Part shown: piece by piece, positions 16,990 through 25,422 of the stretch | Layout of the letters: every line of letters starts with the position of its first letter | How positions within the stretch are numbered: position 1 is the first letter of the stretch | DNA from: an uncultured Aquincola sp. | Lineage (GTDB): Bacteria > Pseudomonadota > Gammaproteobacteria > Burkholderiales > Burkholderiaceae | Assembly (NCBI GenBank): GCA_937883885.1 | Contig: CAKZXL010000660.1 | Span: 1-27,049, forward strand | Length of the DNA: 27,049 bases | Reading direction: 5' to 3' | Made by a program: the position numbers and the translations under genes | Notes under the pieces: generated by a model | Databases searched by the model: none | What the model was told of the DNA's origin: nothing | The model's input: only the letters and a program-made list of their open reading frames with translations

Positions 16990-17018
16990 TTGCACGATTA
17001 TGCACACTCAAATACATT
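16990..17018 (+). promoter_or_regulatory. deoR-type gene promoter with TGCAC direct repeat
   Basis: TTGCAC (16990-16995), a 17-base spacer and TACATT (17013-17018) form a plausible sigma-70 promoter for the regulator. TGCAC occurs at 16991-16995 and again at 17001-17005, one helical turn apart. On the opposite strand CATAAT (17002-16997) can serve as -10 for the transporter. A protein bound to the repeats would cover both promoters, which fits auto- and cross-regulation by the DeoR protein. Confidence 0.45.
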
Positions 17019-17053
17019 CCCGCATTCCTTTACCGCACAATGCCGCAAACGCC

Positions 17054-17830
17054 ATGAGCACGCCCCAAGACCTGCCCCGCTTCGTGCAAGAGCGCCAGCA
17101 GCGCATGGCCGAGCTGCTGAAAAGCCGCGGCCGCGTGGAAGTGGCCGCGCTGGCCGCCGAGTACGGCGTGTCCGACGACACCATCCGCCGCGACCTGCGG
17201 CAGCTGGCGGCCCGTGGCCTGGTGCAAAAGACGCACGGCGGCGCAGTGGCGCTGAACACCGGCGTGATGACCTCGCAGCAGCGAGCCACGGTGATGCCCG
17301 CGGCCAAGCAGGCCATCGCCCGCACCGCCGCCGGCCTGGTGCAGCCACATCAGACGCTGTTCATCGACGGCGGCAGCACCGCGCTGGCGCTGGCCCAGCT
17401 GCTGCGCGCCGACGGCATGCCCCGGCCGCTGACGGTGGTCACGCATGCGCTGGACGTTTTCCTGACCCTGGCCGAAGCGCCGCAGCTGCGGCCGGTGCTG
17501 GCCGGCGGCGAGTGGCTGCCGGTGCACCGGGTGTTCGAGGGCGAACAGGCGGTGGCCACGCTGCGCGCGCACCGGGCCGACATCGCCTTTCTGGGCGCCT
17601 GCGCGCTGCATGAGCGCACCGGCGTCACCGCCTGGCAGCCGGGTGATGCCGTGATCAAGCGCGCGATGGTGGCCGGCGCGGTGCGCCGCGTGGTGTTGTG
17701 CGACGCCAGCAAGCTGGACGACGTAGCGCCCTGCGCCGTGGCCGAGCTGGCCGAGCTGGACCACGTGATCACCGACGGCGAGCCGGCGTACCTGGGCGCG
17801 CGCCGGCTGGCGCCGACGCCGCAGGCTTAG
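17054..17830 (+). CDS. DeoR/GlpR-family transcriptional regulator
   Basis: 258 residues. The N-terminal winged helix-turn-helix (residues about 15-65) has the family signature VAALAAEYGVSDDTIRRDLRQL followed by KTHGGAV. The C-terminal sensor domain carries the sugar-phosphate loop DGGSTALALAQLL, so the effector is likely a phosphorylated sugar or nucleoside derivative. ATG 17054 is chosen because the predicted promoter lies just upstream; the longer frame from 17000 would start inside that promoter. No clear ribosome site is seen. It is divergent from the MFS gene and presumably its regulator. It ends 2 bases before the parC stop, so the two genes converge with no room for a terminator. Confidence 0.9.
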   Translation: MSTPQDLPRFVQERQQRMAELLKSRGRVEVAALAAEYGVSDDTIRRDLRQLAARGLVQKTHGGAVALNTGVMTSQQRATVMPAAKQAIARTAAGLVQPHQTLFIDGGSTALALAQLLRADGMPRPLTVVTHALDVFLTLAEAPQLRPVLAGGEWLPVHRVFEGEQAVATLRAHRADIAFLGACALHERTGVTAWQPGDAVIKRAMVAGAVRRVVLCDASKLDDVAPCAVAELAELDHVITDGEPAYLGARRLAPTPQA

Positions 17831-17832
17831 CG

Positions 17833-20148
<2,316 letters not shown>

Positions 20149-20268
20149 GGGCTCATCAGGCTGGGGGTGCGCCCTCGGGGCCCTGGCGGGCCGGCACCCT
20201 GGCGCCATGCGCGGCGGCCGCTGCAGGGCGCAGCGCCCGCGCGGCAGCGCATGGCGAAAACCTGGATG
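20149..20268 (-). other. Gap between histidine kinase and parC genes
   Basis: This 120-base GC-rich gap has the palindrome GGGCGC-A-GCGCCC at 20226-20238, but no T run after it on the - strand. I see no convincing promoter box for parC, so it may be read through from the kinase gene. Confidence 0.3.
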
Positions 20269-21024
20269 TTAGCCCGGCAGCGTGAACGAGAAGGTGGCGC
20301 CCCGGCCTTCGGCGCCGTCGGCCCACACCTGGCCCCCATGCAGTTCGACGATGCGGCGCACCATGGCCAGGCCGATGCCCACGCCGGGGTAGTCGGCGCC
20401 GTGCAGGCGCACGAAGGGGCGGAACAGCTCGTCGGTGCGGCCGGCCGCAAAGCCGCAGCCGTTGTCGCGCACCTGGAAGCGCCAGTGCGCCCCCAGCTGC
20501 TCGCAGCGCAGGTCGATGCGCGGGCGCTCCACCCGGCTGGTGAACTTGCAGGCGTTGTCCAGCAGCCGCATGAACACCTGGCTGATCAGCAGCGGATCGA
20601 CGCTCAGGGTGGGCAGTGCGCTCACCCGCACCACCGCGCGGGCCGGCGCCGGATGCTCGCGGCGCACCGCAGCCACCAGGTCAGACAGCGGCACCCGCTC
20701 CAGCTGGGGCACGGAACCGGCCACCTGCAGCAGCTCGGCCATCGCATCGACCATGTCACCCAGGCGCTGGCTGTGCTCGCCGATCATGCCCACCCAGTCG
20801 CGCGCCTGGCCCACGTCGCCCAGGTCGAGCCGCGCCTGGATCAAGCCGCTGAGCATGCGCATGCTGCGCAGCGGGCCGGCCAGGTCGTGCGACAGGCGGT
20901 GGGACAGCCGCTCGAGGTCGGGGATGGCGTCGAACATGCCGGCACGTGGGCGCCTGGCGGGCGCGGCGGCGGTGGCACGGGGCATGGCGACGACTTCGGG
21001 GGGCACTGCGGGGGCGATCTGCAT
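20269..21024 (-). CDS. Small orphan sensor histidine kinase, no sensor domain
   Basis: 251 residues. It contains only the transmitter core: dimerization/phospho-acceptor helix with H46 (RLSHDLAGPLRSM), N box N157 (LLDNACKFT), G1 box DNGCGF (187-192) and G2 box GVGIGLAMV (from 214). The first 30 residues are Ala/Pro/Arg-rich with no membrane helix, so it is cytoplasmic. The sequence of the acceptor and N box resembles the kinase modules of phytochrome-type proteins (FRPFVRLHG before the G2 box). No response regulator gene is next to it. ATG 21024 has AGGAG 7 bases upstream. The input signal must come from a partner protein or through the short N-terminus; both are inference. Confidence 0.85.
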   Translation of the reverse strand: MQIAPAVPPEVVAMPRATAAAPARRPRAGMFDAIPDLERLSHRLSHDLAGPLRSMRMLSGLIQARLDLGDVGQARDWVGMIGEHSQRLGDMVDAMAELLQVAGSVPQLERVPLSDLVAAVRREHPAPARAVVRVSALPTLSVDPLLISQVFMRLLDNACKFTSRVERPRIDLRCEQLGAHWRFQVRDNGCGFAAGRTDELFRPFVRLHGADYPGVGIGLAMVRRIVELHGGQVWADGAEGRGATFSFTLPG

Positions 21025-21118
21025 GGGTCCACTCCTGGCCGACGTCTGGCTGTCAGCGGACCCTCGGCCACGGCCCGCACAGGCAGTGTCATCGGCCCGG
21101 CAATGATTCAATTGATAG

Positions 21119-21150
21119 AAATGCCATCGAATTTGCCAGTGACAAATGCC
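21119..21150 (-). promoter_or_regulatory. Three phased GGCATTT-like repeats upstream of the kinase gene
   Basis: On the - strand GGCATTT (21150-21144), GGCAAAT (21137-21131) and GGCATTT (21125-21119) lie 13 and 12 bases apart, in an AT-richer island of the divergent gap. A TTGTCA element overlaps the first repeat. They could be a binding site array for a regulator of the kinase gene or the divergent VOC gene. Confidence 0.3.
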
Positions 21151-21165
21151 GGCGGCCGTGCGCGA

Positions 21166-21195
21166 TTGACCGGCCGTTCGGCCGGCCCCTAGCAT
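21166..21195 (+). promoter_or_regulatory. VOC gene promoter with palindrome in the spacer
   Basis: TTGACC (21166-21171), 18 bases, then TAGCAT (21190-21195) fits a sigma-70 promoter. The palindrome CCGGCCG-TT-CGGCCGG (21170-21185) sits in the spacer and touches the -35 box, a typical place for a repressor operator. The predicted RNA start is close to the AGGAGG ribosome site (21202-21207), giving a very short leader. Confidence 0.4.
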
Positions 21196-21217
21196 CGGCG
21201 CAGGAGGGTCCGCACCC

Positions 21218-21628
21218 ATGCTGTCGCACGTCTACCTTGGCACCAAAGACCTGTCCCGGGCCTTCGGCTTTTACCAGCGCGTGCTGGCGCCCTTGCCGTT
21301 GAAGCTGCGCTTCCATGAACCCGACGAAGGCTGGGCCGGCTGGGAGCCGGCCGGCGGCGGCCGACCCTTGCTGATCGTCGGGCGCCCCTTCGACGGGCAG
21401 CCTCACGGGGCCGGCAATGGGCAGATGGTGGCGCTGCTGGCCACGGACCGTGCGCAGGTGCGGCAGGTGCATGCCGCCGCGCTGGCCGCCGGCGGCCGTT
21501 GCGAAGGCCCGCCGGGCCCGCGGCCGCACTACCACCCGCACTACTACGGCGCCTATTTCCGCGACCTCGACGGCAACAAGCTGGCGGTGGCCTGCCACGT
21601 GCCGGCGGCGCCGGGCGAACCTTCATGA
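21218..21628 (+). CDS. VOC-superfamily (glyoxalase-like) protein
   Basis: 136 residues, a single vicinal-oxygen-chelate domain. The opening LSHVYLGTKDLSRAFGFYQRVLAPL and the ending YYGAYFRDLDGNKLAVACH are the two halves of the beta-alpha-beta-beta-beta repeat. Possible metal ligands are His4 in the first strand and the acidic residues of the last repeat, but the substrate cannot be read from the sequence; the group resembles glyoxalase/bleomycin-resistance-like proteins of unknown role. ATG 21218 follows an excellent AGGAGG site. It is divergent from the kinase gene and 118 bases before the Bug-type gene. Confidence 0.87.
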   Translation: MLSHVYLGTKDLSRAFGFYQRVLAPLPLKLRFHEPDEGWAGWEPAGGGRPLLIVGRPFDGQPHGAGNGQMVALLATDRAQVRQVHAAALAAGGRCEGPPGPRPHYHPHYYGAYFRDLDGNKLAVACHVPAAPGEPS

Positions 21629-21642
21629 GTGGGCGATCCTCG

Positions 21643-21655
21643 TTCAATCAGTGAA
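21643..21655. promoter_or_regulatory. TTCA-N5-TGAA site upstream of the Bug gene
   Basis: TTCAATCAGTGAA has the same outer half-sites and spacing as the two sites near the tannase gene. It lies 15 bases after the VOC stop. It is a weaker match (TTCAA/GTGAA instead of TTCAT/ATGAA) and may be chance. Confidence 0.25.
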
Positions 21656-21702
21656 TGATCCAGGCCCTCACATAGGGAAAGTACGCAACGCATCCGCCGG
21701 CA

Positions 21703-21727
21703 AGATACTTAAATTGTTGAAGTATCT
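21703..21727. promoter_or_regulatory. Perfect inverted repeat AGATACTT-N9-AAGTATCT
   Basis: Two 8-base arms match perfectly around a 9-base AT-rich spacer, ending 19 bases before the Bug start codon. The AT-rich character in GC-rich surroundings and the position just before the ribosome site suggest an operator for a dimeric regulator, or an RNA hairpin in the leader. No regulator gene is adjacent. Confidence 0.5.
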
Positions 21728-21746
21728 AAATCCACGGAGACAACCG

Positions 21747-22718
21747 ATGATCGACCGCCGAACCCTCCTGGCTGCCGCCCCGCTGTGGATGGCCTTGCCG
21801 CGCCTGGCGCAGGCACAGACGCTGGAAACCGCCAAGGTGCTGTGCGGCTTTCCGGCGGGGGGCACCACCGATGCCGTCTCGCGGCGCGTGGCCGACAAGC
21901 TGCGCGGCGGCTATGCCCGCGTGGCGCTGGTGGACAACAAGGCCGGCGCCGGCGGCCGGCTGGCGGCCGAAGAAACCAGCCGCGCCACGCCCGACGGCAG
22001 CACCCTGCTGCTGACGCCGGCGTCCATCGTCACGCTGTATCCGCACATCTACAGCCGCCTGAACTACGGTCTGCGCGACCTGCGGCCGGTGAGCACCGCC
22101 TGCCACATCTCGTTCGGCTTCGGCGTGGGGCCGGCGGTGCCCGAATCGGTACGCGACATCAAGGGCTTCCTGGCCTGGGCCAAGGCCAACCCGGAGCAGG
22201 CCAATTACGCCTCGCCGGGTGCCGGCACACCGCCGCATTTCATCGGCGCGCTGCTCACCAAGGAAAGCGGCCTGGACCTGCGCCACGTGCCCTACAAGGG
22301 TTCGGCGCCGGGCATCCAGGACCTGCTGGGCGGCCAGGTGGCGGCGATGAGTTCGCCGGTGGGCGACTACCTGCCCCACCTGAAGAACGGCAAGCTGCGC
22401 CTGCTGGCCATCTCGGGCAAGCAGCGCTCGAAGCTGGTGCCCGACGTGGCCACCTATGCCGAACAGGGCTTCCCGGCGCTGACCATCAGCGAGTGGTACG
22501 GCTTTTTCCTGCCCGGCAAGGCCAGCGACGAGGTGACGCAGCGCGCCGCCGCCGCCATTGCCGCCGCCGTCAGCTCGCCCGAGGTGGTGGAAGCCTTCGC
22601 CCAGCTGGGCCTGGAAGCCGCGGCCAACAGCCCGGCCGAACTGGCCAAGGCCGTGGCCGACGAAAACGCGGCCTGGGGCCCGGTGGTCAAGCGGGTGGGC
22701 TTCAAGCCGGAGGCTTGA
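21747..22718 (+). CDS. Bug/TctC-family periplasmic solute-binding protein
   Basis: 323 residues. Bug proteins are the binding subunits of tripartite tricarboxylate transporters and bind carboxylates in the periplasm; they are hugely expanded in Burkholderiales and most are orphans. A signal peptide with a twin arginine (IDRRTLLAAAP) and likely cleavage after AQA (about residue 23) is present. Family blocks follow: VLCGFPAGGTTDAVSR, VDNKAGAGGRLAAEE, YASPGAGTPPHF and VPYKGSAPGIQDLLGG. No membrane subunits (TctA/TctB) are nearby. ATG 21747 follows GGAGA with good spacing. The ligand cannot be told; the tannase-family esterase about 1 kb away would release aromatic acids, so an aromatic carboxylate is a guess only. 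Confidence 0.92.
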   Translation: MIDRRTLLAAAPLWMALPRLAQAQTLETAKVLCGFPAGGTTDAVSRRVADKLRGGYARVALVDNKAGAGGRLAAEETSRATPDGSTLLLTPASIVTLYPHIYSRLNYGLRDLRPVSTACHISFGFGVGPAVPESVRDIKGFLAWAKANPEQANYASPGAGTPPHFIGALLTKESGLDLRHVPYKGSAPGIQDLLGGQVAAMSSPVGDYLPHLKNGKLRLLAISGKQRSKLVPDVATYAEQGFPALTISEWYGFFLPGKASDEVTQRAAAAIAAAVSSPEVVEAFAQLGLEAAANSPAELAKAVADENAAWGPVVKRVGFKPEA

Positions 22719-22750
22719 ACGGCTGGCAGGCTGACCTTCGTCGCGTGAAG

Positions 22751-22779
22751 TTGATCCGGTAAGGAATTTTCCTTACCAT
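22751..22779 (+). promoter_or_regulatory. Promoter and operator of the prlF-yhaV pair
   Basis: TTGATC (22751-22756), a 17-base spacer and TACCAT (22774-22779) make a sigma-70-type promoter. The palindrome GGTAAGGAA-TT-TTCCTTACC (22758-22777) has perfect 9-base arms, fills the spacer and overlaps the -10 box. Toxin-antitoxin pairs of this type repress their own transcription, so this is very likely the site bound by the antitoxin or the complex. Confidence 0.65.
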
Positions 22780-22804
22780 TCAAGGACTGAACGAAGGGAA
22801 TGCC

Positions 22805-23122
22805 ATGCCTGCCATCCATGAAGTGGCCACCTTGACCACCAAGGGCCAGATCACGCTACCCAAGTCCATTCGGCAGGCGCTTGGCGTCGATGCGGGCGGC
22901 AAGGTGGCTTTCGACTTGCGGGATGGTCAGGTGGTGGTGACGCGGGCTGGTGTCGAACACCAGGACCCTGCCATCGGCGCCTTCCTGGACTTGCTGGCGC
23001 GCGACATGGAGACCGGGCGCCACATCCAGGCCCTGCCCGATGATCTGGTCCGCGCGATGCTGTCGCACACAGGTCACGGCGTGAACCTTGACGAAGACAT
23101 CGACGGGGACGTGGCGCTCTGA
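22805..23122 (+). CDS. prlF: PrlF-type antitoxin (AbrB/MazE/SpoVT fold)
   Basis: 105 residues. The N-terminal half is an AbrB swapped-hairpin DNA-binding domain: ATLTTKGQITLPKSIRQALGVDAGGKVAFDLRDGQVVV (about residues 8-46, read in pieces). The C-terminal half (GAFLDLLARDMETGRH onward) matches the toxin-neutralizing part of PrlF/SohA. It is encoded directly before its toxin, with the stop overlapping the toxin start by one base (TGATG). It should bind YhaV and, with it, the palindrome just upstream. E. coli PrlF is about 111 residues, so the length fits. The upstream sequence has GAAGGGAA as ribosome site. Confidence 0.88.
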   Translation: MPAIHEVATLTTKGQITLPKSIRQALGVDAGGKVAFDLRDGQVVVTRAGVEHQDPAIGAFLDLLARDMETGRHIQALPDDLVRAMLSHTGHGVNLDEDIDGDVAL

Positions 23123-23577
23123 TGCAGCGCCACGGCTGGACCCTGCTGTTCCATGCCTGCGTGGTCGAGCAGCTGCAGAAGCTGCAGGCGGCCGCTCGCC
23201 GGGCGCAAGAGAATGACCCGGACAAGTTCGAGTCGAATGCCAACGTCAAGCTGTTCCGGGCTCTGAGCCAGCTGATGCTGGACGTGGTGCCAGGCGACCC
23301 CGCGCGTGAAGAGTACCGCCAGGGCAACACCCTCGGACCGGCCCATCGCCACTGGCGCAGGGCCAAGGTCGGAAGGCGCTTTCGGCTGTTCTTCCGCTAT
23401 GACTCCAAGTCGAAAGTCATCGTGTACGCCTGGGTCAACGACGAGCAGACGCTGCGGTCAACGGGCAGCAAGACAGACCCATATGCCGTGTTCGAAAAGA
23501 TGCTGGGCCGCGGCACGCCACCCGACGACTGGGCCAGTCTGGTCCGGGCCAGCAGCCTGACTTGGAGCCTGCCGTAG
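23122..23577 (+). CDS. yhaV: YhaV-type toxin (ribosome-dependent RNase)
   Basis: 151 residues. YhaV is a RelE-superfamily toxin that cleaves mRNA on the ribosome. Strong family blocks are seen: NTLGPAHRHWRRAKVGRRFRLFFRY and VIVYAWVNDEQTLRSTGSKTDPY, then FEKMLGRGTPPDDW (read in pieces). The basic and aromatic residues of the putative active site (R, H, W cluster in the first block) are present, so the toxin looks intact. Start ATG 23122 overlaps the antitoxin stop, giving tight translational coupling. It converges on the tannase gene (31-base gap). As a toxin-antitoxin pair it marks this part of the window as accessory. Confidence 0.9.
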   Translation: MQRHGWTLLFHACVVEQLQKLQAAARRAQENDPDKFESNANVKLFRALSQLMLDVVPGDPAREEYRQGNTLGPAHRHWRRAKVGRRFRLFFRYDSKSKVIVYAWVNDEQTLRSTGSKTDPYAVFEKMLGRGTPPDDWASLVRASSLTWSLP

Positions 23578-23608
23578 CAGGCTCGCCACCCTCCGCTGGC
23601 GCCTCGAC

Positions 23609-23635
23609 TCAGCGGCAGACGAAGCTCGCCGCTGA
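23609..23635. terminator. Inverted repeat at the yhaV/tannase convergence
   Basis: TCAGCGGC-N11-GCCGCTGA has perfect 8-base arms and includes the tannase stop codon. It sits just past the yhaV stop and could form a hairpin in both transcripts, but no run of T follows on either strand, so it is not a typical terminator. Confidence 0.3.
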
Positions 23636-25303
23636 TTCCACGTCCCCGCTGCCCAGGTAGCGGGCGACTTGCGGGTAAGGGCACAGCGGCCGGCTGCGCT
23701 GGGCGGACCAGGTGGCGGGCACATCGGCATTGACGCCGCCGGCATTGCCCACACCGCGTGCGGTGGCGGTCACCGCACCGGGCGCCTGGCCCTGCTCCAC
23801 CCAGGCCACCAGCGGCGTCAGCATGTCGAACTGCTCGGTGGCCGGGCCGCCGGAACAGTGGTTCATGCCGGGCACGCGGTAGTAGCGGGCGAAGTCGGCG
23901 GCCTGCGCGCCGTGGCGGCGGGTGAGCGCCTCGTACCAGGCGTCGGTGTCGTCGCTGGAGAAGATGGGGTCGCTGGTGCCGTGGTAGACCATCATCTTGG
24001 CGCCGCGCTGCTTGAGCGTGCCCAGGTCGTCGACATGGGGCGGCAGCATGAAGCTCATCGCGCTTTCGGTGTAGGTGGCGTTGGTGGCGGCCACCTTGTC
24101 CAGCATGCCGTCCAGGTCGGCCGTCAGCGCGAAGTTGGTGGCATTGAAGCCGGCCACCGCCTCGGGCGGCACCTGCCACACGATCCCCACCGCGCCCGGG
24201 TCGCGCGTCAGCGAGTTGCCGTACTTCCAGCTCGACCAGCCGGTGGTGGCCAGACCCGCGTCGTACGGAAAGCTGCGGTAGATGCTGCGGCCACTGGCGG
24301 TGCGCGCGCCGGTGAACAGGCCCGCGATGCCGCTCTTTTGCGCCTCGGTCAGGCAGCTGCCGTCGCGGCCGGCGGTGCAGGTGGGCACGTCGCGCGACAG
24401 GTTGAAGGCGGCCTGGCAGGCGGTGATGTCCTGCACCAGGCCGTCGGCGGCGCCGTCCAGCGCGTCGCAGCGCGAGAGCACCGCGTTGGACACCAGGGTG
24501 CGCTCGGCCAGGGTGAAGCCGGTGGACGGGTCGTTGGCGGTGCTGGCCAGCGCGTTGTACACCCGCACGCCGGCCATGTTGGCGATGGCCGCCAGCGGCA
24601 GCCGGTAGCCAGGGTCGCCCACCAGCACGCCGTCGTATTGCTCGGCATAGCGCGAGGCGGCCACCATCGCATGCCGGCCGCCGTTGGAGCAGCCGCCGAT
24701 GTACGAGCGATCGGGCGGCCGGCCGTAGGCCAGTGCGATCAGCTGCTTGGCCATCGGCGTGAGCGTGCCCACCGCCTGGTAGCCGTAGTCCAGCCGCGCC
24801 TGCGGATCGATGCCGAAGTTGGGGCCCTGCGAAGCGGCATGGCCGGCGTCGGAGCTGATGACCGCAAAGCCCTGCGCCAGCGCGTTGTTCAGCGGCCCGC
24901 CACCGCCCACCGGCCCGACCGCGGTGAGCACGCTGCCGTCCAGCCCGCCGTTGGCCTGGTAGAAGAAGCGGCCGTTCCAGTCCTGCGGCAGCCGCATTTC
25001 AAAGCCGATGGCGTAGCTGTTGCCATCGACCGCGCTGGTGCGCTGGTTCATGGCGCCGGTGACGCGGCAGTGCGCCCGCACCGGCTGACCGGCCACGGTC
25101 AGCGTGCCGGCCGCCACGGCCTCGGCCGTGCGGATGACGGTGCCGGGCAGGTTGAGGCGGCTGCCCAGGTCGGTACAGCTGGCCAGGGTGCCGGGGGTGG
25201 CGGCAGCCAGCCGCGGCAGGCTGGCCGAGCCGCCGTCACTGCCACAGCCGGCCAGCAGCGCTGCGGCAGCAGCGGCCAGCATCGTGAGGGGGAATCCACG
25301 CAT
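23609..25303 (-). CDS. Tannase/feruloyl-esterase-family lipoprotein, MHETase-like
   Basis: 564 residues. Lipoprotein signal with lipobox LLAGC (Cys20). Alpha/beta-hydrolase with triad Ser206 (GGCSNGG), Asp445 (GTSDPIF) and His482 (PGMNHCSGG), and the family cysteine pair C205/C483 beside the triad. A calcium-site motif DALDGAADGLV (from 280) lies in the lid. The cysteines C43/C79, C279/C296, C309/C317 and C541/C563 match the other four disulfides of Ideonella sakaiensis MHETase as I recall that sequence, but the residue after the serine is Asn not Glu and the lid loop that binds MHET is about 10 residues shorter. It probably hydrolyses an aromatic acid ester outside or at the envelope. Start: ATG 25303 with GGAGA 5 bases upstream, preferred to ATG 25315. 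Divergent from nothing; the MarR gene lies upstream on the same strand. Confidence 0.88.
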   Translation of the reverse strand: MRGFPLTMLAAAAAALLAGCGSDGGSASLPRLAAATPGTLASCTDLGSRLNLPGTVIRTAEAVAAGTLTVAGQPVRAHCRVTGAMNQRTSAVDGNSYAIGFEMRLPQDWNGRFFYQANGGLDGSVLTAVGPVGGGGPLNNALAQGFAVISSDAGHAASQGPNFGIDPQARLDYGYQAVGTLTPMAKQLIALAYGRPPDRSYIGGCSNGGRHAMVAASRYAEQYDGVLVGDPGYRLPLAAIANMAGVRVYNALASTANDPSTGFTLAERTLVSNAVLSRCDALDGAADGLVQDITACQAAFNLSRDVPTCTAGRDGSCLTEAQKSGIAGLFTGARTASGRSIYRSFPYDAGLATTGWSSWKYGNSLTRDPGAVGIVWQVPPEAVAGFNATNFALTADLDGMLDKVAATNATYTESAMSFMLPPHVDDLGTLKQRGAKMMVYHGTSDPIFSSDDTDAWYEALTRRHGAQAADFARYYRVPGMNHCSGGPATEQFDMLTPLVAWVEQGQAPGAVTATARGVGNAGGVNADVPATWSAQRSRPLCPYPQVARYLGSGDVESAASFVCR

Positions 25304-25319
25304 GCATGTCTCCATTGGA

Positions 25320-25337
25320 ATGAACGTGAAAGTTCAT
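25320..25337. promoter_or_regulatory. Palindrome ATGAAC-N6-GTTCAT near the tannase transcription start
   Basis: Perfect 6-base arms around GTGAAA, covering the expected RNA start of the tannase gene and sharing TTCAT with the adjoining operator copy at 25333. It may be part of a composite operator. Confidence 0.4.
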
Positions 25338-25345
25338 CTTATGAA
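25333..25345. promoter_or_regulatory. Candidate MarR operator, copy 1 (TTCAT-N3-ATGAA)
   Basis: TTCATCTTATGAA, followed by GCAT. It overlaps the -10 box of the tannase promoter, so binding would block transcription. The same 13-base pattern plus GCAT recurs at 25402, 69 bases away. Confidence 0.5.
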
Positions 25346-25362
25346 GCATCCGAGCGTGTCAA
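25336..25362 (-). promoter_or_regulatory. Promoter of the tannase gene
   Basis: On the - strand a full consensus TTGACA (25362-25357) is followed after 15 bases by TAAGAT (25341-25336). The spacer is shorter than ideal. The predicted start leaves a leader of about 25 bases before ATG 25303. Confidence 0.45.
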
Positions 25363-25401
25363 CATGCTCGATTACCCGAGCGATGCGCCGCAGGCAATTA
25401 A

Positions 25402-25414
25402 TTCATTGAATGAA
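25402..25414. promoter_or_regulatory. Candidate MarR operator, copy 2 (TTCATTGAATGAA)
   Basis: A perfect 13-base palindrome (arms TTCATT/AATGAA around one G), again followed by GCAT. It lies 8 bases past the MarR stop and upstream of the tannase -35 box. With copy 1 it could allow two dimers to bind cooperatively. Confidence 0.5.
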
Positions 25415-25422
25415 GCATGGCC

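Noticed and set aside
25366..25381. GCTCG-N6-CGAGC as terminator of the MarR gene
   Set aside because: The stem is only 5 bp and no T run follows on the - strand; it also sits just upstream of the tannase -35 box.
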